Assembly (NCBI RefSeq): GCF_014198605.1
Contig: NZ_JACIHU010000018.1
Origin: Rhizobium etli_C
Lineage (GTDB): Bacteria > Pseudomonadota > Alphaproteobacteria > Rhizobiales > Rhizobiaceae
Length of the DNA stretch: 64,000 nt
Strand: one strand, 5' to 3'
Shown one piece after another: positions 44,697 through 53,844 of the stretch. Below the pieces are notes generated by a model. That model ran no database searches and had not been told where the DNA came from. It was given only the letters and a program-made list of their open reading frames with translations. Within the stretch, counting starts at the first letter, position 1. Every line of letters begins with the position of its first letter. The translations under genes and the position numbers were made by a program.

Positions 44697-45540
44697 GCGA
44701 TCTGATCAAGGTCGTTTGGCACGATGGCCAGGGGGCCTGCCTGTTCACGAAAAAATTGGAGCGAGGAAGGTTTATCTAGCGTGACGGCCAGGGCGCTTGT
44801 CTGTTCACGAAGAAGCTGGAGCGCGGCCGCTTCATCTGGCCGTCAGCCGCTGACGGCACGGTGGTGATCACACCGGCGCAGCTCGGTTATCTGCTCGAAG
44901 GTCTACAGAAATATCCCTGCTTGTGAGTCTGACGAATCATCACCGGACAAGATCGAGGTGCTGGATCCGAGCCATCCGTTATTTGGACGCTCCTTTAATG
45001 TGATCCGTGAGGTGGGACGTAGAGGCGGCAACTTCGCGCCGTCGTATGAGGTTGAACATCGTGGTGGATCGACCTTGCTGATACCCGTGTCTGCGACACA
45101 GGCATATGTCGAAGCCTGAAATACTGACGCGCAAAGGACACCATTCGCCCAATTGTGAGGAGAAGGTTTTGCCAATCACTGTGCAACGCCTCCGCCTTGC
45201 AGCGGGCATCTAGGTAAAGGCACAGCGCAACAGATGGACACACGAACCTAGTTTGCTCAGCGCCGTACAACTTGCCGCCAGGCTCGATATTCCCGTCAAT
45301 TGGATTTACGTTCAAATCAGGCGGAAGCGCCTGCTCATCGACCAGCAATCAACCGGAGCATATTTGTTCCAAAATTCCCCGGCGGTCGTCAACGCGGTTC
45401 GCGACCTTCGCAACCGTACCATTCATCAACTCGATCTGAGAATCATTCAGCCTCACCAGGAGGGGCATCAACATCCGTTGTCGCTGGAGGGAATTGACTG
45501 GCGCGCACGGCAGGAAACCTGGCGCCCCAGCCGGGTTTGA
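44697..45540 (+). pseudogene. IS66 tnpB, duplicated start and split by an insertion
   Basis: DLIKVVWHDGQGACLFTKK to GRFI ends in a stop; a second diverged copy follows at once (DGQGACLFTKKLERGRFIWP, then ITPAQLGYLLEG). So two different IS66 copies meet in a 66-base overlap. The reading breaks at about 44915 and the missing end (LEGIDWRARQETWRPSRV, stop at 45538-45540) returns at 45487. TnpB is an accessory protein of IS66 transposition. Confidence 0.65.
44916..45486 (+). mobile_element. inserted segment with DUF5372-like and recombinase-tail scraps
   Basis: The insert carries two plus-strand pieces. One, at about 44926-45117, reads DKIEVLDPSHPLFGRSFNVI and GNFAPSYEVEHRGGSTLLIP, like the DUF5372 proteins of recombinase-bearing mobile elements. 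The second, at about 45170-45480, reads LSAVQLAARLDIPVNWIYVQ and TGAYLFQNSPAVVNAVRDL, like the C-terminal HTH of serine-recombinase proteins. Identity by pattern only. The insertion point has LEG on both sides, so a short target repeat is possible. Confidence 0.45.
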
Positions 45541-45587
45541 CTGAATTTTTACATTGAGATTGTTGAGAAATCTGATTCAATGTCGTT

Positions 45588-46366
45588 ATGACATTGCCGC
45601 CGCTTACCCTGCCATCGGACCTTGCCAGCGCTCATCCGGCGCTGCTGGCCGAACCTGCTGCGCGGCTGCAAGCTGAGGCGGAAGCGGCCAACGCGAAGGC
45701 GCGGCTGTCGAACATTGAGGCGCTCAACGTGCATTTGCAGTTGCTGATCGGCAAGCTGGAGCGCGAGAAGCACGGGCCGCGCCGCGAGCGCACGCAGCGG
45801 CTGATCGATCAGTTGGAATTTGCAGCTCGAAGAGCTCGTGGCGTAGGCCGCCGAGGACGAACTGAGCGTCCAAGAGGCCGCGGCCAGAACGCAGTCCGTG
45901 CGCGCCTTCGCCCGCAAGCGTCCAGTGCGCAAGGCGTGGCCCAAAGACGTCGAGCGCGCACGCATCGTCATCGAAGCGCCGACGGCATGTGCCTGCTGTG
46001 GCGGCTCGCGGCTGTCGAAGCTGGGCGAGGACGTGACGGAAACGCTGGAGGATATCCCGCGCCGATTCAAGGTGATCGAGACGGTGCGCGAGAAATTTAC
46101 CTGCCGCGATTGCGAGGCGATCAGTCAGGCTCCCGCACCGTTCCATGCGACGCCCGCGCGGCTTCATCGGCCCTCAGTTGCTGGCGACGATCGTGTTCGA
46201 CAAGTTCGGGCAGCACATCCCGCTGAACCGCCAGAGCACGCGGTTCAAATGTGAGGCATCGGTCCGTCGACCCAGACCCTGGCCGGTGAATGTTGATCCG
46301 AATGTCTTCGAGCTGCGGCAAATGCTGGAGCATCACTGTCGCACGGCATACCAGGAGGCAACGTAG
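45588..46366 (+). pseudogene. IS66 tnpC transposase, N-terminal half with frameshifts
   Basis: The ATG at 45588 starts MTLPPLTLPSDLASAHPALL. The leucine-rich region HLQLLIGKLEREKHGPRRER is typical. It then changes frame to ARIVIEAPTACACCGGSRL (zinc-finger Cys), LSKLGEDVTETLEDIPRRFK, EKFTCRDC, and once more to RGFIGPQLLATIVFDKFGQH, IPLNRQ. The DDE catalytic part is missing. At least two indels and a 3' truncation. Confidence 0.75.
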
Positions 46367-46725
46367 CCGGCTGCGGCGACCCCATGCGAATGCGGGACGT
46401 CGCGGACGATGCTACCGACAATGGCGTCCCTTTGATCGACGCCATTCGGCCAGTTCGGCACGATGTAGCCGCGATAGCTGTAGATCCAGGTCTCGCCGGC
46501 CACATCGCCCTTTCCAGTGAATTGCAGCTCGACAGGGTCTCCCGGACGCACCGTACCGGTCAATTCCAGCGACCACCCGGGCCCACCAATGGTTCCGCCG
46601 ACCTTGCGCCGAGCCAACTCGGTCAGCACCAGCGTTCCCTGGCCAAATTCCAGTGCATTGAAATCAACCGATAAATCGGGATTGTTGATCAGGCTGCGAT
46701 AACTCCAAGTGCCAGTGAAGCTCAT
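46333..46725 (-). CDS. small beta-rich hypothetical protein next to the multicopper oxidase
   Basis: The ATG at 46725 (MSFTGTWSYRSLINNPDLSV) has GGGAGGAACT just before it. The 130-residue product alternates beta-strand stretches (GQGTLVLTEL, KVGGTIGGPGWSLELTGTV, VELQFTGKGDVAGETWIYSY) and ends ASWYAVRQ. It has the look of a lipocalin/avidin-like barrel without a signal peptide; this is a visual impression only. Its last codons overlap the IS66 remnant, so the original C-terminus could differ. It is 27 bases downstream of the oxidase gene, same strand. Confidence 0.5.
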   Translation of the reverse strand: MSFTGTWSYRSLINNPDLSVDFNALEFGQGTLVLTELARRKVGGTIGGPGWSLELTGTVRPGDPVELQFTGKGDVAGETWIYSYRGYIVPNWPNGVDQRDAIVGSIVRDVPHSHGVAAAGYVASWYAVRQ

Positions 46726-46751
46726 AGTTCCTCCCAATGGCGATCGACGCC

Positions 46752-48701
46752 CTAATGATGGCCGGAAACGGTGCCACCCTGGCCGTCCGGCAGGGTGATC
46801 CTGATGTTCTGCATCATGCCCTGGTCCTCATGATCGAGGATGTGGCAATGCAGAACGAACTCGCCGATATAGCGCTGGTAGTGCGTCCGCACGGTGATCG
46901 TGTAGCGCGCCGACGGATCGGTGCCGGGATTCTTGATCCACAGCGTGTCCTTCCAGACATTTTTCAAGCCTGGATATTGCGGATCGCCGTCGTCATCGGC
47001 GCCAAGCGCGCTGACATCGTTGCCGGCCGCATCGACAATTTTGATGATCTGAAACGGATTGACATGGATATGGAATGGGTGGCTGACGAAATCCGAGCGG
47101 AGCGTCCATTCGTCGACTCCGCTCAGCGGCAACGTCCGGTCGATGCGGTTGGGATCATAAGGTTTGCCGTCAACCTCGAAGAAGGTGGCACCCGGCTGTT
47201 TCACATCGATGTTAAACACCAGTTGCTGCTCGCCGGTGACCTCGCCCGCGTCGATGTCCGGATGGGGAATAAAGCTTGAGAGCGACATCTCGTTCTTGAG
47301 GTCATCGATAACCTTGCCGGCGACATTCTGTGACATCGTGCGCTCAGCCGCCGAAATCAGCCAATCCTGCAGATAGGTGCCGATCTCGCCATTGACGGCA
47401 TGGCCGCCTACTGCAGTGACTATGCCGAGAAGCCGTCGGCTTGGAGCCTCCTGGTTGACGCTGGCCGCTGCCGGTGCGGCGCCATCGATGATGCAGTAGT
47501 CACCCGCTCCTGGCAACACCACCAGCGCGTCAACGCGGTAGCCCGGTTGCAGGATCGCTTGCTGCCGCATCTGCACCTGCGCCATTGTCAGCCCGTCCTG
47601 GGCCACCACCCCATACGGGATAGTATCCTTGCCGCAATTCTGATCGATCCATCTGTCGGTGTCCGCTGCCGCAAGCGTGCGGAACGCGGTCGTCCCGGTC
47701 TTGCGCCGGATTTCGAAATTGATGGTGTCGCGAACCCCGGCGTGTATCATCCGCCACCGCTCGACCGAGCCAGCCTCCGCTGATGCCAACTGACCAAGCA
47801 CCTGGCCGTTGACGCTGGTGAAGCGGCCCGAAGCCGGCCAACTGCCAGGTCCGAACTGATCGTAGCTTTCGATGCCGCCCACCTGTCCTGGCTGGCAATC
47901 ATAAGTGATGTCGCCATTGTTATCGGTGCAAGCATATTGAATCTGCTGTAGCACCAAAACCCGTTCGGCGATATCGGAGCCGCCCGGCTGCTTCAATAGG
48001 CGGTCGATATCGCCAGTCTCGGTCGGTGTCGGCATGCGATCGCCACGGATGATCAACGCCCCGGACATGCCACTCGACACCTGCAATGCGGTTGATCCGT
48101 GTAGGTGTGGGTGATACCAGAAGGTGCCGGCGGGATGCTCAACGGCGATGTTGTATTCATATTGGAACGAAACGCCGGGACGGATTGAGATCAGCACATT
48201 ATCGCCATTGCCAGACGGATTTACCCAGAGACCGTGCGAATGCAGGTTGGTACCGTTGAAGCAATGGGGGGTATTGGCACTGCCACCGCCGATGCCGCAG
48301 GTGGAATCCTGAGGGAACAGGTTGTGAAGCGTTACCCGCACCGTCTGACCGGGCCGTAGATCGATGGTCGGTCCAACCAATGGCGTGTCGGCACCGGATA
48401 AGCCGGTCTGGCGGGCGTCTTGATAGCCGCGCAGTTTAACGTGGTCGTAGCGCGCCGTGGCCGGATTGTAGATCTGTCGGTCGAGATAGGTAGCGTTCAT
48501 ATCGAGCAGAACCTCGCCCGGAAATGTCTCCCGGCTTTGTTCGAAGGTTTTCAGCATCCCCTGGGATTTTGTGATAGGTTGCAGCATATAGGCCAGGGGG
48601 TTAGTCACGGCCCTGGCCTCTTGAGCGACTGCGAATAGCGCATGGGTGACCGAAAAAACGCTCGCCATACCGAAGATCGCAATTTTGTCAGACACAGACA
48701 A
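46752..48701 (-). CDS. multicopper oxidase (laccase-like)
   Basis: The frame is open from 48761, but I prefer the TTG at 48701 with GGGAGGG before it, which gives a signal-like start (LSVSDKIAIFGMASVFSVTH, cut near AVAQEA). Copper motifs in order: NLHSHGLW, FWYHPHLHG, HPFHIHVNPF and HCHILDHEDQGMM; together they supply the type 1, 2 and 3 ligands, with Met as the axial type 1 ligand. The length of about 649 residues is longer than CueO, with insertions in the middle domain. It is probably exported and oxidises phenols or metal ions. Two genes (this and the beta-rich protein) form an operon. Intact. Confidence 0.85.
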   Translation of the reverse strand: MSVSDKIAIFGMASVFSVTHALFAVAQEARAVTNPLAYMLQPITKSQGMLKTFEQSRETFPGEVLLDMNATYLDRQIYNPATARYDHVKLRGYQDARQTGLSGADTPLVGPTIDLRPGQTVRVTLHNLFPQDSTCGIGGGSANTPHCFNGTNLHSHGLWVNPSGNGDNVLISIRPGVSFQYEYNIAVEHPAGTFWYHPHLHGSTALQVSSGMSGALIIRGDRMPTPTETGDIDRLLKQPGGSDIAERVLVLQQIQYACTDNNGDITYDCQPGQVGGIESYDQFGPGSWPASGRFTSVNGQVLGQLASAEAGSVERWRMIHAGVRDTINFEIRRKTGTTAFRTLAAADTDRWIDQNCGKDTIPYGVVAQDGLTMAQVQMRQQAILQPGYRVDALVVLPGAGDYCIIDGAAPAAASVNQEAPSRRLLGIVTAVGGHAVNGEIGTYLQDWLISAAERTMSQNVAGKVIDDLKNEMSLSSFIPHPDIDAGEVTGEQQLVFNIDVKQPGATFFEVDGKPYDPNRIDRTLPLSGVDEWTLRSDFVSHPFHIHVNPFQIIKIVDAAGNDVSALGADDDGDPQYPGLKNVWKDTLWIKNPGTDPSARYTITVRTHYQRYIGEFVLHCHILDHEDQGMMQNIRITLPDGQGGTVSGHH

Positions 48702-49326
48702 ACAACCCTCCCAAACCTCTGCCCGGAGTTTTGTTCTCCCCGGGTCGAACCGCATCCACAAAGTTCTACTGCGTCACCATGCGTTCACCTGCAATTCGAC
48801 TTTGACTCGCGCGCTTTCTCGGGAGAAGACAGCTGCCGCCGCGCGACGAGAAAGTTTCAAGACTCATGCCACTCTGGCCGGATCGAGCCTCAGAAGGAAT
48901 CTTGTGCCTATGCTTCAAGGACTTCCACGAGAGCGCGGTAGGAAGTCGGGCGGAACAGCACCATGGCGCGCACCTGACAAACCTGACAGCAGGTGTAGTA
49001 GGCCCGACATTTTTGTGGGGAGCATCGTTACGTGCGGCAATACGCGTCTCACCTTGTTTGTTTGTCGAGCTGCACTCGAGCAACGCCTTGACGCTCATAT
49101 CGCGGTCACCGCCGCGGGCATTAATGTCGGCGTCACATACCGTTCATCACACCGCCTAATCGGAGAGACACCACGGGCAGACTACGCCAGTTCTTCCGGC
49201 TCTCTGCGCTGCGCGATGATCTCGAAACAAGGTTGCTTGCTCAGGAGTATCGCGCCCTGCTCCTCGACGATCATTTCGACGACGGCAGGAGGGAGCCCTT
49301 CCACAATCTTCTCCTATGGACGTCTC
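48702..49326. other. intergenic with one possible coding scrap
   Basis: On the minus strand at about 49200-49310, EKIVEGLPPAVVEMIVEEQG and AILLSKQPCFEIIAQRR look like coding sequence, stop-bounded on both sides. No start, family unknown. A direct repeat GGACGTC occurs near 49320-49335. Otherwise nothing. Confidence 0.3.
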
Positions 49327-50028
49327 TTATGGACGTCCAACGCGATATCTCAGATGCACGGAGCCGAGGCCAGCGGCTTCGGCGCTGATAAACGTGAGCC
49401 TCGCCCTGCCGGCAAGCCCATCCTCGCCGCCCTCGAATATGGCCGGTGTATTCGACTTGCCTCCGATCGCAGGGAAGATGACCAGGCTGACCTCGTCAAC
49501 AAGACCCGCCTTCAAGAAATGGCCATTGGTTTGCGCCCCGCCTTCCAGCATCAAGCGCTTCACACCGAACTCGGTTCCAAGAAGGTCAAGCGCGTTTTTC
49601 AGATCGACGCCATCTTTCTCCGAGACGATATAGGAAACGCCAGCCTGGGTGAGGCCCGCCAGGTAAGCATCATCCACGTCAGATCCTGTCAGGACCACAA
49701 GGTGAGCTCCCTCAATGTCGCTCTTGTCCCAGCGTAGCCGACCGTCCTTATCCACGATGACAGCGAACTCGCCGGCGTCCGGGTTGGCGATATGGATCGG
49801 TCGCGCGGCTGTGCCGGTTGCTTGATAGGGGCGGTCGACGGCGTCCGCGAACTCTTCTCCCGTCGCTCTTCCCGAAAGCCAGGCGTCGGCACCGATCTTC
49901 TCATGCAGGCCGTCATAGATCTTCACGAGCTCATCGACCGAATGGCCGGTTGCCTCGGCCCAATCATTGACGATCAATCGGCCATCCAGCGGCGACATCA
50001 TGTGACAGATTACATAGGGTCTGGGCAT
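49327..50028 (-). CDS. RibD C-terminal-domain reductase-like protein
   Basis: I start at the ATG at 50028 (MPRPYVICHMMSPLDGRLIV). The protein of 233 residues has the DHFR-like fold of RibD reductases: SPLDGRL, DAWLSGRATGEEF, GLTQAGVSYIVSEKDGVDL, VKRLMLEGGAQTNGHFLKAG (E-GG motif), DEVSLVIFPAIGG. It lacks the deaminase domain, so it is one of the stand-alone NAD(P)H reductases of unknown substrate, not riboflavin synthesis proper. It lies just after an SDR gene in the same direction. Confidence 0.8.
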   Translation of the reverse strand: MPRPYVICHMMSPLDGRLIVNDWAEATGHSVDELVKIYDGLHEKIGADAWLSGRATGEEFADAVDRPYQATGTAARPIHIANPDAGEFAVIVDKDGRLRWDKSDIEGAHLVVLTGSDVDDAYLAGLTQAGVSYIVSEKDGVDLKNALDLLGTEFGVKRLMLEGGAQTNGHFLKAGLVDEVSLVIFPAIGGKSNTPAIFEGGEDGLAGRARLTFISAEAAGLGSVHLRYRVGRP

Positions 50029-50059
50029 TGGATTACTCTCCTCTACAAACATTCCACCG

Positions 50060-50911
50060 TCAGTGACCTGACTTCAACCAGGCTGCGAATTTATCCATCC
50101 AGTCGGGGTGCCAGCGTGAAAGCGCCGGCCGGTTCAGGATCATGTCGTCGGCCGCCCAGCGGATCCTTCTGGCATCGATCGCAGACGTAACCGCGTTATC
50201 CGGACAGATGATGTAAAAATTCTCGTCGAGCAGACGGACCAGGAAGTATTCCACCAGTTGCTCTGCGGTCCATGCCTCATCGGGTTTCGCAATGCCCTGC
50301 GGCTTGAGTGCGATGTTCATGGGTGTCCACGTGTAGCCAGGGACGAGGAGATGAGCCGAAACACGACCTCCCGTCTCCTTCAGAAGCTCGTGCGACAGCT
50401 GTTCGGTCAGGACTTTGACAGCTGCCTTTGCCACCGAATATGCGGCGTTACCTGGAGGAGTCGTAATACCTTCCTTGGAGCCGAGGTTGACAACGGCCGA
50501 CTGGCGACCGGCTTCGATCATGTAGGGCACGAAGACGTGTTGCGCGGCCAGAACACCTCCGAAGTTTACATCGATCTGGCGTCGCCACTTTGCAGGATTG
50601 TCCCAAGGGCCGGCTCCTTGCGTTATGCCCGCGTTGTTTACTAGGACGGCCACGTCGCCAAACCGCGAAATCGTTTCGTCCCGCAACCTGGTCAGTGCCG
50701 ACAAATCTGATACGTCGCCGCTCACGATCAGGATGTCCGTGTCGAGTGTCGAAGTAACATCCTCAAGTGCGTCGGCGTCGAGATCCAGCAGCGCGAGCTT
50801 CATGCCGCGGGCCGCGAGAGCCCTCGCGATTGCCAAGCCGATGCCCTTCGCAGCCCCCGTGATGACCGCAACGCGGCCAGGAGCAACGACGCTGTTCATT
50901 CTCTCGCTCAT
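50060..50911 (-). CDS. short-chain dehydrogenase/reductase
   Basis: 283 residues beginning MSERMNSVVAPGRVAVITGA. The nucleotide loop is TGAAKGIG, the structural NAG motif is VLVNNAGITQ, and the catalytic Ser and Tyr-x3-Lys are in NLGSKEGIT and YSVAKAAVK. Substrate unknown. The C-terminal 60 residues (ARRIRWAADDMILNRPALSR) extend beyond the core, as in some sugar or steroid dehydrogenases. It precedes the RibD-like gene by about 30 bases, likely one operon. Confidence 0.85.
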   Translation of the reverse strand: MSERMNSVVAPGRVAVITGAAKGIGLAIARALAARGMKLALLDLDADALEDVTSTLDTDILIVSGDVSDLSALTRLRDETISRFGDVAVLVNNAGITQGAGPWDNPAKWRRQIDVNFGGVLAAQHVFVPYMIEAGRQSAVVNLGSKEGITTPPGNAAYSVAKAAVKVLTEQLSHELLKETGGRVSAHLLVPGYTWTPMNIALKPQGIAKPDEAWTAEQLVEYFLVRLLDENFYIICPDNAVTSAIDARRIRWAADDMILNRPALSRWHPDWMDKFAAWLKSGH

Positions 50912-51378
50912 TTTTTGTCTTTCCCGTCATTGGACCGTCACCGCTGGAAGGTGTGCCGGACAAGCCGTCGCCGTGGAATTTTTCTCCGAGAAGCGTGCCG
51001 GCCGATGGCACCAGCGCAGAGAAGTCCATCAACGCTACTCGGGCGCTTGGGTCGTCGGATCATATCCGCGGGCTGCGAACGACCGTTCGATCGCACTATA
51101 AGAATAGGGTAGCGCGACGGCTACTTGAAGTGAGCGGGATCGCACGCACCGATGAGCCGTGTTCACTCAAGGGCCTTCGTGACGTAGGGAATGCCTGGCC
51201 AGTTCGACCGCGGACGGGACCAAAAAGGTAACGCACTCCTGGTCCCTGCCAGATCGGTGGATGATTTTCACTCGCCGCCCCGATCAATTTTGCTCATGTA
51301 ACCAATCGGCTCCACGGGCATTTGGTCACCAGCGCCTCGAGACGATCGTGGTGCTGACCAAACCAAAGGAGTGAAATC
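50912..51378. other. intergenic between divergent SDR genes
   Basis: The 467 bases hold the divergent promoters of the 50911 and 51379 genes. A minus-strand frame from 51032 (MMDFSALVPSAGTLLGEKFH) is possible but unsupported. No operator recognised. Confidence 0.3.
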
Positions 51379-52161
51379 ATGACAGGGAATAAACCACTCG
51401 CAATGATCACGGGCGGCTCATCTGGAATAGGCTTCGAGCTTGCCAAACAATTCGCCAAGAATGGATTCGATGTCGCCATTTCAGGCTCAAGCGACAAGGT
51501 GAACGAGGCCGCCGATGCGCTACGAAGCCTTGATGCCGAAGCATATCCGTTCAAAGCGGATGCCTCGACGTACGATGGCGTCGAGAGGTTCTGGACCTTT
51601 ACGCAGGGGCTGGGGCGCCCCTTGGAAGCCGCGGCTCTGAACGTCGGTATCGGTATTGGCGGCGCCTTTGTCGATAACGATCTCGAGGATGAGCTTCGCC
51701 TGCTTGCGATCAATGTAACCGGGACCGTCCATATGGCCAAACGCGTCGTCCAACATATGGTCAAGAACGGCCGCGGCAGGATTCTCATCACCTCCTCGGT
51801 TTCGGCGACCCTGCCCACGCCATACGAAACCGTTTACGGCCCGTCGAAGGCATTCGGTTACATGTTCGCGGAATCTCTGCGCGAGGAGTTGCGCTCGACC
51901 GGGGTCACGGTGACGGCACTCCTTCCGGGCGCCACCAACAGCGACTTCCACGCGAACGCTGGAATGGGCGGTACGAAGCTCGGTGGCCAACAAAAAAACG
52001 ACAAGACGCTCGTCGCCCAGCAGGGGTTCGAGGCTCTCATGAACGGCATCGACCATATCGTCGGCGGAGATCAGGAAACCAAGCGCCAGGTGTTGGAAAA
52101 CCGGACGACCCCCGAGCCCGTCAAAGCCGCGCGGCAAGCCGAATTGACCCAACCGCAGTGA
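51379..52161 (+). CDS. short-chain dehydrogenase/reductase
   Basis: Start ATG at 51379 with AAAGGAG before it. The 260-residue product has TGGSSGIG (residues 11-18), ALNVGIGIGGAFVDN in place of the usual NNAG, SSVSATLPTPYETVYGPSKA containing catalytic Ser and Tyr-x3-Lys, and ALLPGATNSDF. The altered NAG motif (NVG) is uncommon but tolerated in the DltE-like group. Intact. It is followed 12 bases after its end by a second SDR gene. Confidence 0.85.
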   Translation: MTGNKPLAMITGGSSGIGFELAKQFAKNGFDVAISGSSDKVNEAADALRSLDAEAYPFKADASTYDGVERFWTFTQGLGRPLEAAALNVGIGIGGAFVDNDLEDELRLLAINVTGTVHMAKRVVQHMVKNGRGRILITSSVSATLPTPYETVYGPSKAFGYMFAESLREELRSTGVTVTALLPGATNSDFHANAGMGGTKLGGQQKNDKTLVAQQGFEALMNGIDHIVGGDQETKRQVLENRTTPEPVKAARQAELTQPQ

Positions 52162-52172
52162 AGGAGCACGTC

Positions 52173-52916
52173 ATGTCACATCTGAAAAACAAGGTCGCCA
52201 TCGTCACAGGGGCTTCCTCGGGCATTGGAGCGGCGACCGCCAGAGGATTGGCGGAAAAAGGTGCGCGCGTCGTCCTTGCCGGCCGCAATGAGGAACGCCT
52301 CAGTCAGATCGTCGAAGACAACACCGGTTCGGGAGGTATTGCCAGCTACAAGGTTGCTGATGCCACGGATTTTGAGAGTACCAAGGCCCTCGTCGCGTTC
52401 GCCACAACGACGTACGGCCCGGTCGATATATTGGTCAACAATGCCGGCCTCATGCTCTTTTCCTATTGGAAGGATGCCGCGGTCGGCGATTGGAACAAGA
52501 TGATCGATACCAATCTGCGTGGCTATCTGCATGCGATCGCCGCGGTGCTGCCGTCGATGTTGGAGCGCCGGTCCGGCCGCATCCTGAATATGAGCTCTAT
52601 CGCCGGCGTTCATGTCGGCGAGGCGGCAGGGGTTTACGGAGCCACGAAGTTCTTCATACGCGGTATTACCGAAAGCCTCAGGAAGGAGGTGGGCGTGGGT
52701 AGCGGGATCCAAGTGTCTATGATCAGCCCTGGCGTGATCGATACCGGCTAGGCCGACAAGGTTCATGACGAGACGGGCAGAAAGATCGCCGGAGAGCTCA
52801 ACAAGCAGGGTATTCCGCCGTCGTCGGTGGCTGAAGCCGTGGTCTATGCACTAGACCAGCCCCCGGAGATCACGATCAACGACATTGTCGTCCATCCAAC
52901 CCGGCAGGACTGGTAG
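52173..52916 (+). pseudogene. short-chain dehydrogenase/reductase with in-frame amber stop
   Basis: The ATG at 52173 (MSHLKNKVAIVTGASSGIGA) follows AAGGAG. It contains TGASSGIG, DILVNNAGLMLF, NMSSIAGVHVGEAAGVYGAT (Ser and Tyr-x3-Lys region) and ISPGVIDTG, then TAG at 52749-52751. The frame continues after it (ADKVHDETGRKIAGELNKQG, ALDQPPEITINDIVVHPTRQ) to TAG at 52914-52916. Most relatives have a Trp or similar there, so a single TGG-to-TAG change would explain it. The truncated protein keeps the catalytic core but lacks the C-terminal 55 residues. Confidence 0.8.
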
Positions 52917-53252
52917 CCCGCGTTTTCGAGAGCTCAGAACTAGAACCTCCGGGACTGTTAGACCGCCTCGCGGAACCAACCGGTGCCGTCTCTCGTGGCT
53001 GTGGACACGAAGATCTTCATTGCATGACGATCTAATCCCGGACGTTTTCGTTTTTCAGCGACCGGGCCATCTCCGCCGTCCTTCGCAGGATCCAACATGG
53101 ATCACTAGGTCAAATTTTTGACTGCTTCCTCGGCCATCACATACCAAATACAGGGCCAGTTAAATAAGGATTGAAGGTGCCGGCCGGCCTGAAGCAAGGT
53201 CGGCGCCGGCAAGGGCGATCTTTTTCAGTACAAGTGCGAGTATCCATAACTC
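52917..53252. other. intergenic, nothing recognised
   Basis: 336 bases between the SDR remnant and the LysR remnant. No convincing frame, hairpin or operator was seen. Confidence 0.3.
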
Positions 53253-53790
53253 ATGGTATCAACGCGGGCCGATCTGGCCGACCTTGAAACTTTCGTCGCG
53301 ATCGCGCGTGCGGGGGGGGTTCCGAAAGGCCGCCGCGCTTCGCGGCGTTTCCGGGTCTGCCCTCAGCCACTCGATCAGGGGTTTGGAGGCCCGTCTGGGC
53401 GTCCGTCTGTTTCATCGGACAAGCAGGAGCATCAGTCTCACCGCCGCCGGCGAAGTGCTGCTTGCCGAACTGGAGCCCCGTTTCCTCGGCATTCAAGCTG
53501 CGATGGATCTCCTAGACAGTTTCAGGAGCGGGCCTACGGGCAGAGTGAGAGTGACCACCCTGCGTGACGCCGCCGAGCTGCTGATCGCTCCTCGACTGCA
53601 CAGTTTTCGCAAGAGCTACCCAGATGTCGAGGTCGAAGTCAGCGTCGAGGATCGCTTCATCGATATGGTCGCCGAAGGTTTTGACGCGGGCATCCGTTAT
53701 GGGGGAACGGTTCCCGAGGGGATGATCGCGTCGCGTCTGACATCCGAACTCGAATGGATCGTAGTCGGTTCTCCGGCTTCTGACCTAACG
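53253..53790 (+). pseudogene. LysR-family regulator, +1 frameshift and 3' truncation
   Basis: The start MVSTRADLADLETFVAIARA is in one frame and the rest of the helix-turn-helix (FRKAAALRGVSGSALSHSIR, LEARLGVRLFHRTSRSISLT) in another. The switch lies in a run of eight Gs at 53312-53319; seven would keep the frame. The effector domain begins normally (GPTGRVRVTTLRDAAELLIA, VEVSVEDRFIDMVAEGFDAG) and then ends at about 53775, after LEWIVVGSPA, where unrelated T3SS DNA starts. LysR regulators usually lie divergent to SDR or oxidoreductase genes, so this was probably the SDR regulator. Confidence 0.75.
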
Positions 53791-53844
53791 AGGCTTTCCG
53801 GGCCTCCGTTCAGGGTGCGGCCGTCGATCAGGAGTGACGAAATC

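Larger units (their letters stand above)
44690..46370 (+). mobile_element. IS66-family element remnant with nested insertion
   Basis: The order tnpB then tnpC is the normal IS66 arrangement. tnpB is interrupted at its C-terminal end by about 570 bases of foreign DNA, and tnpC is frameshifted and cut off at about 46366, where the 46333-46725 gene begins. No terminal inverted repeats were found at the ends. Confidence 0.6.
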
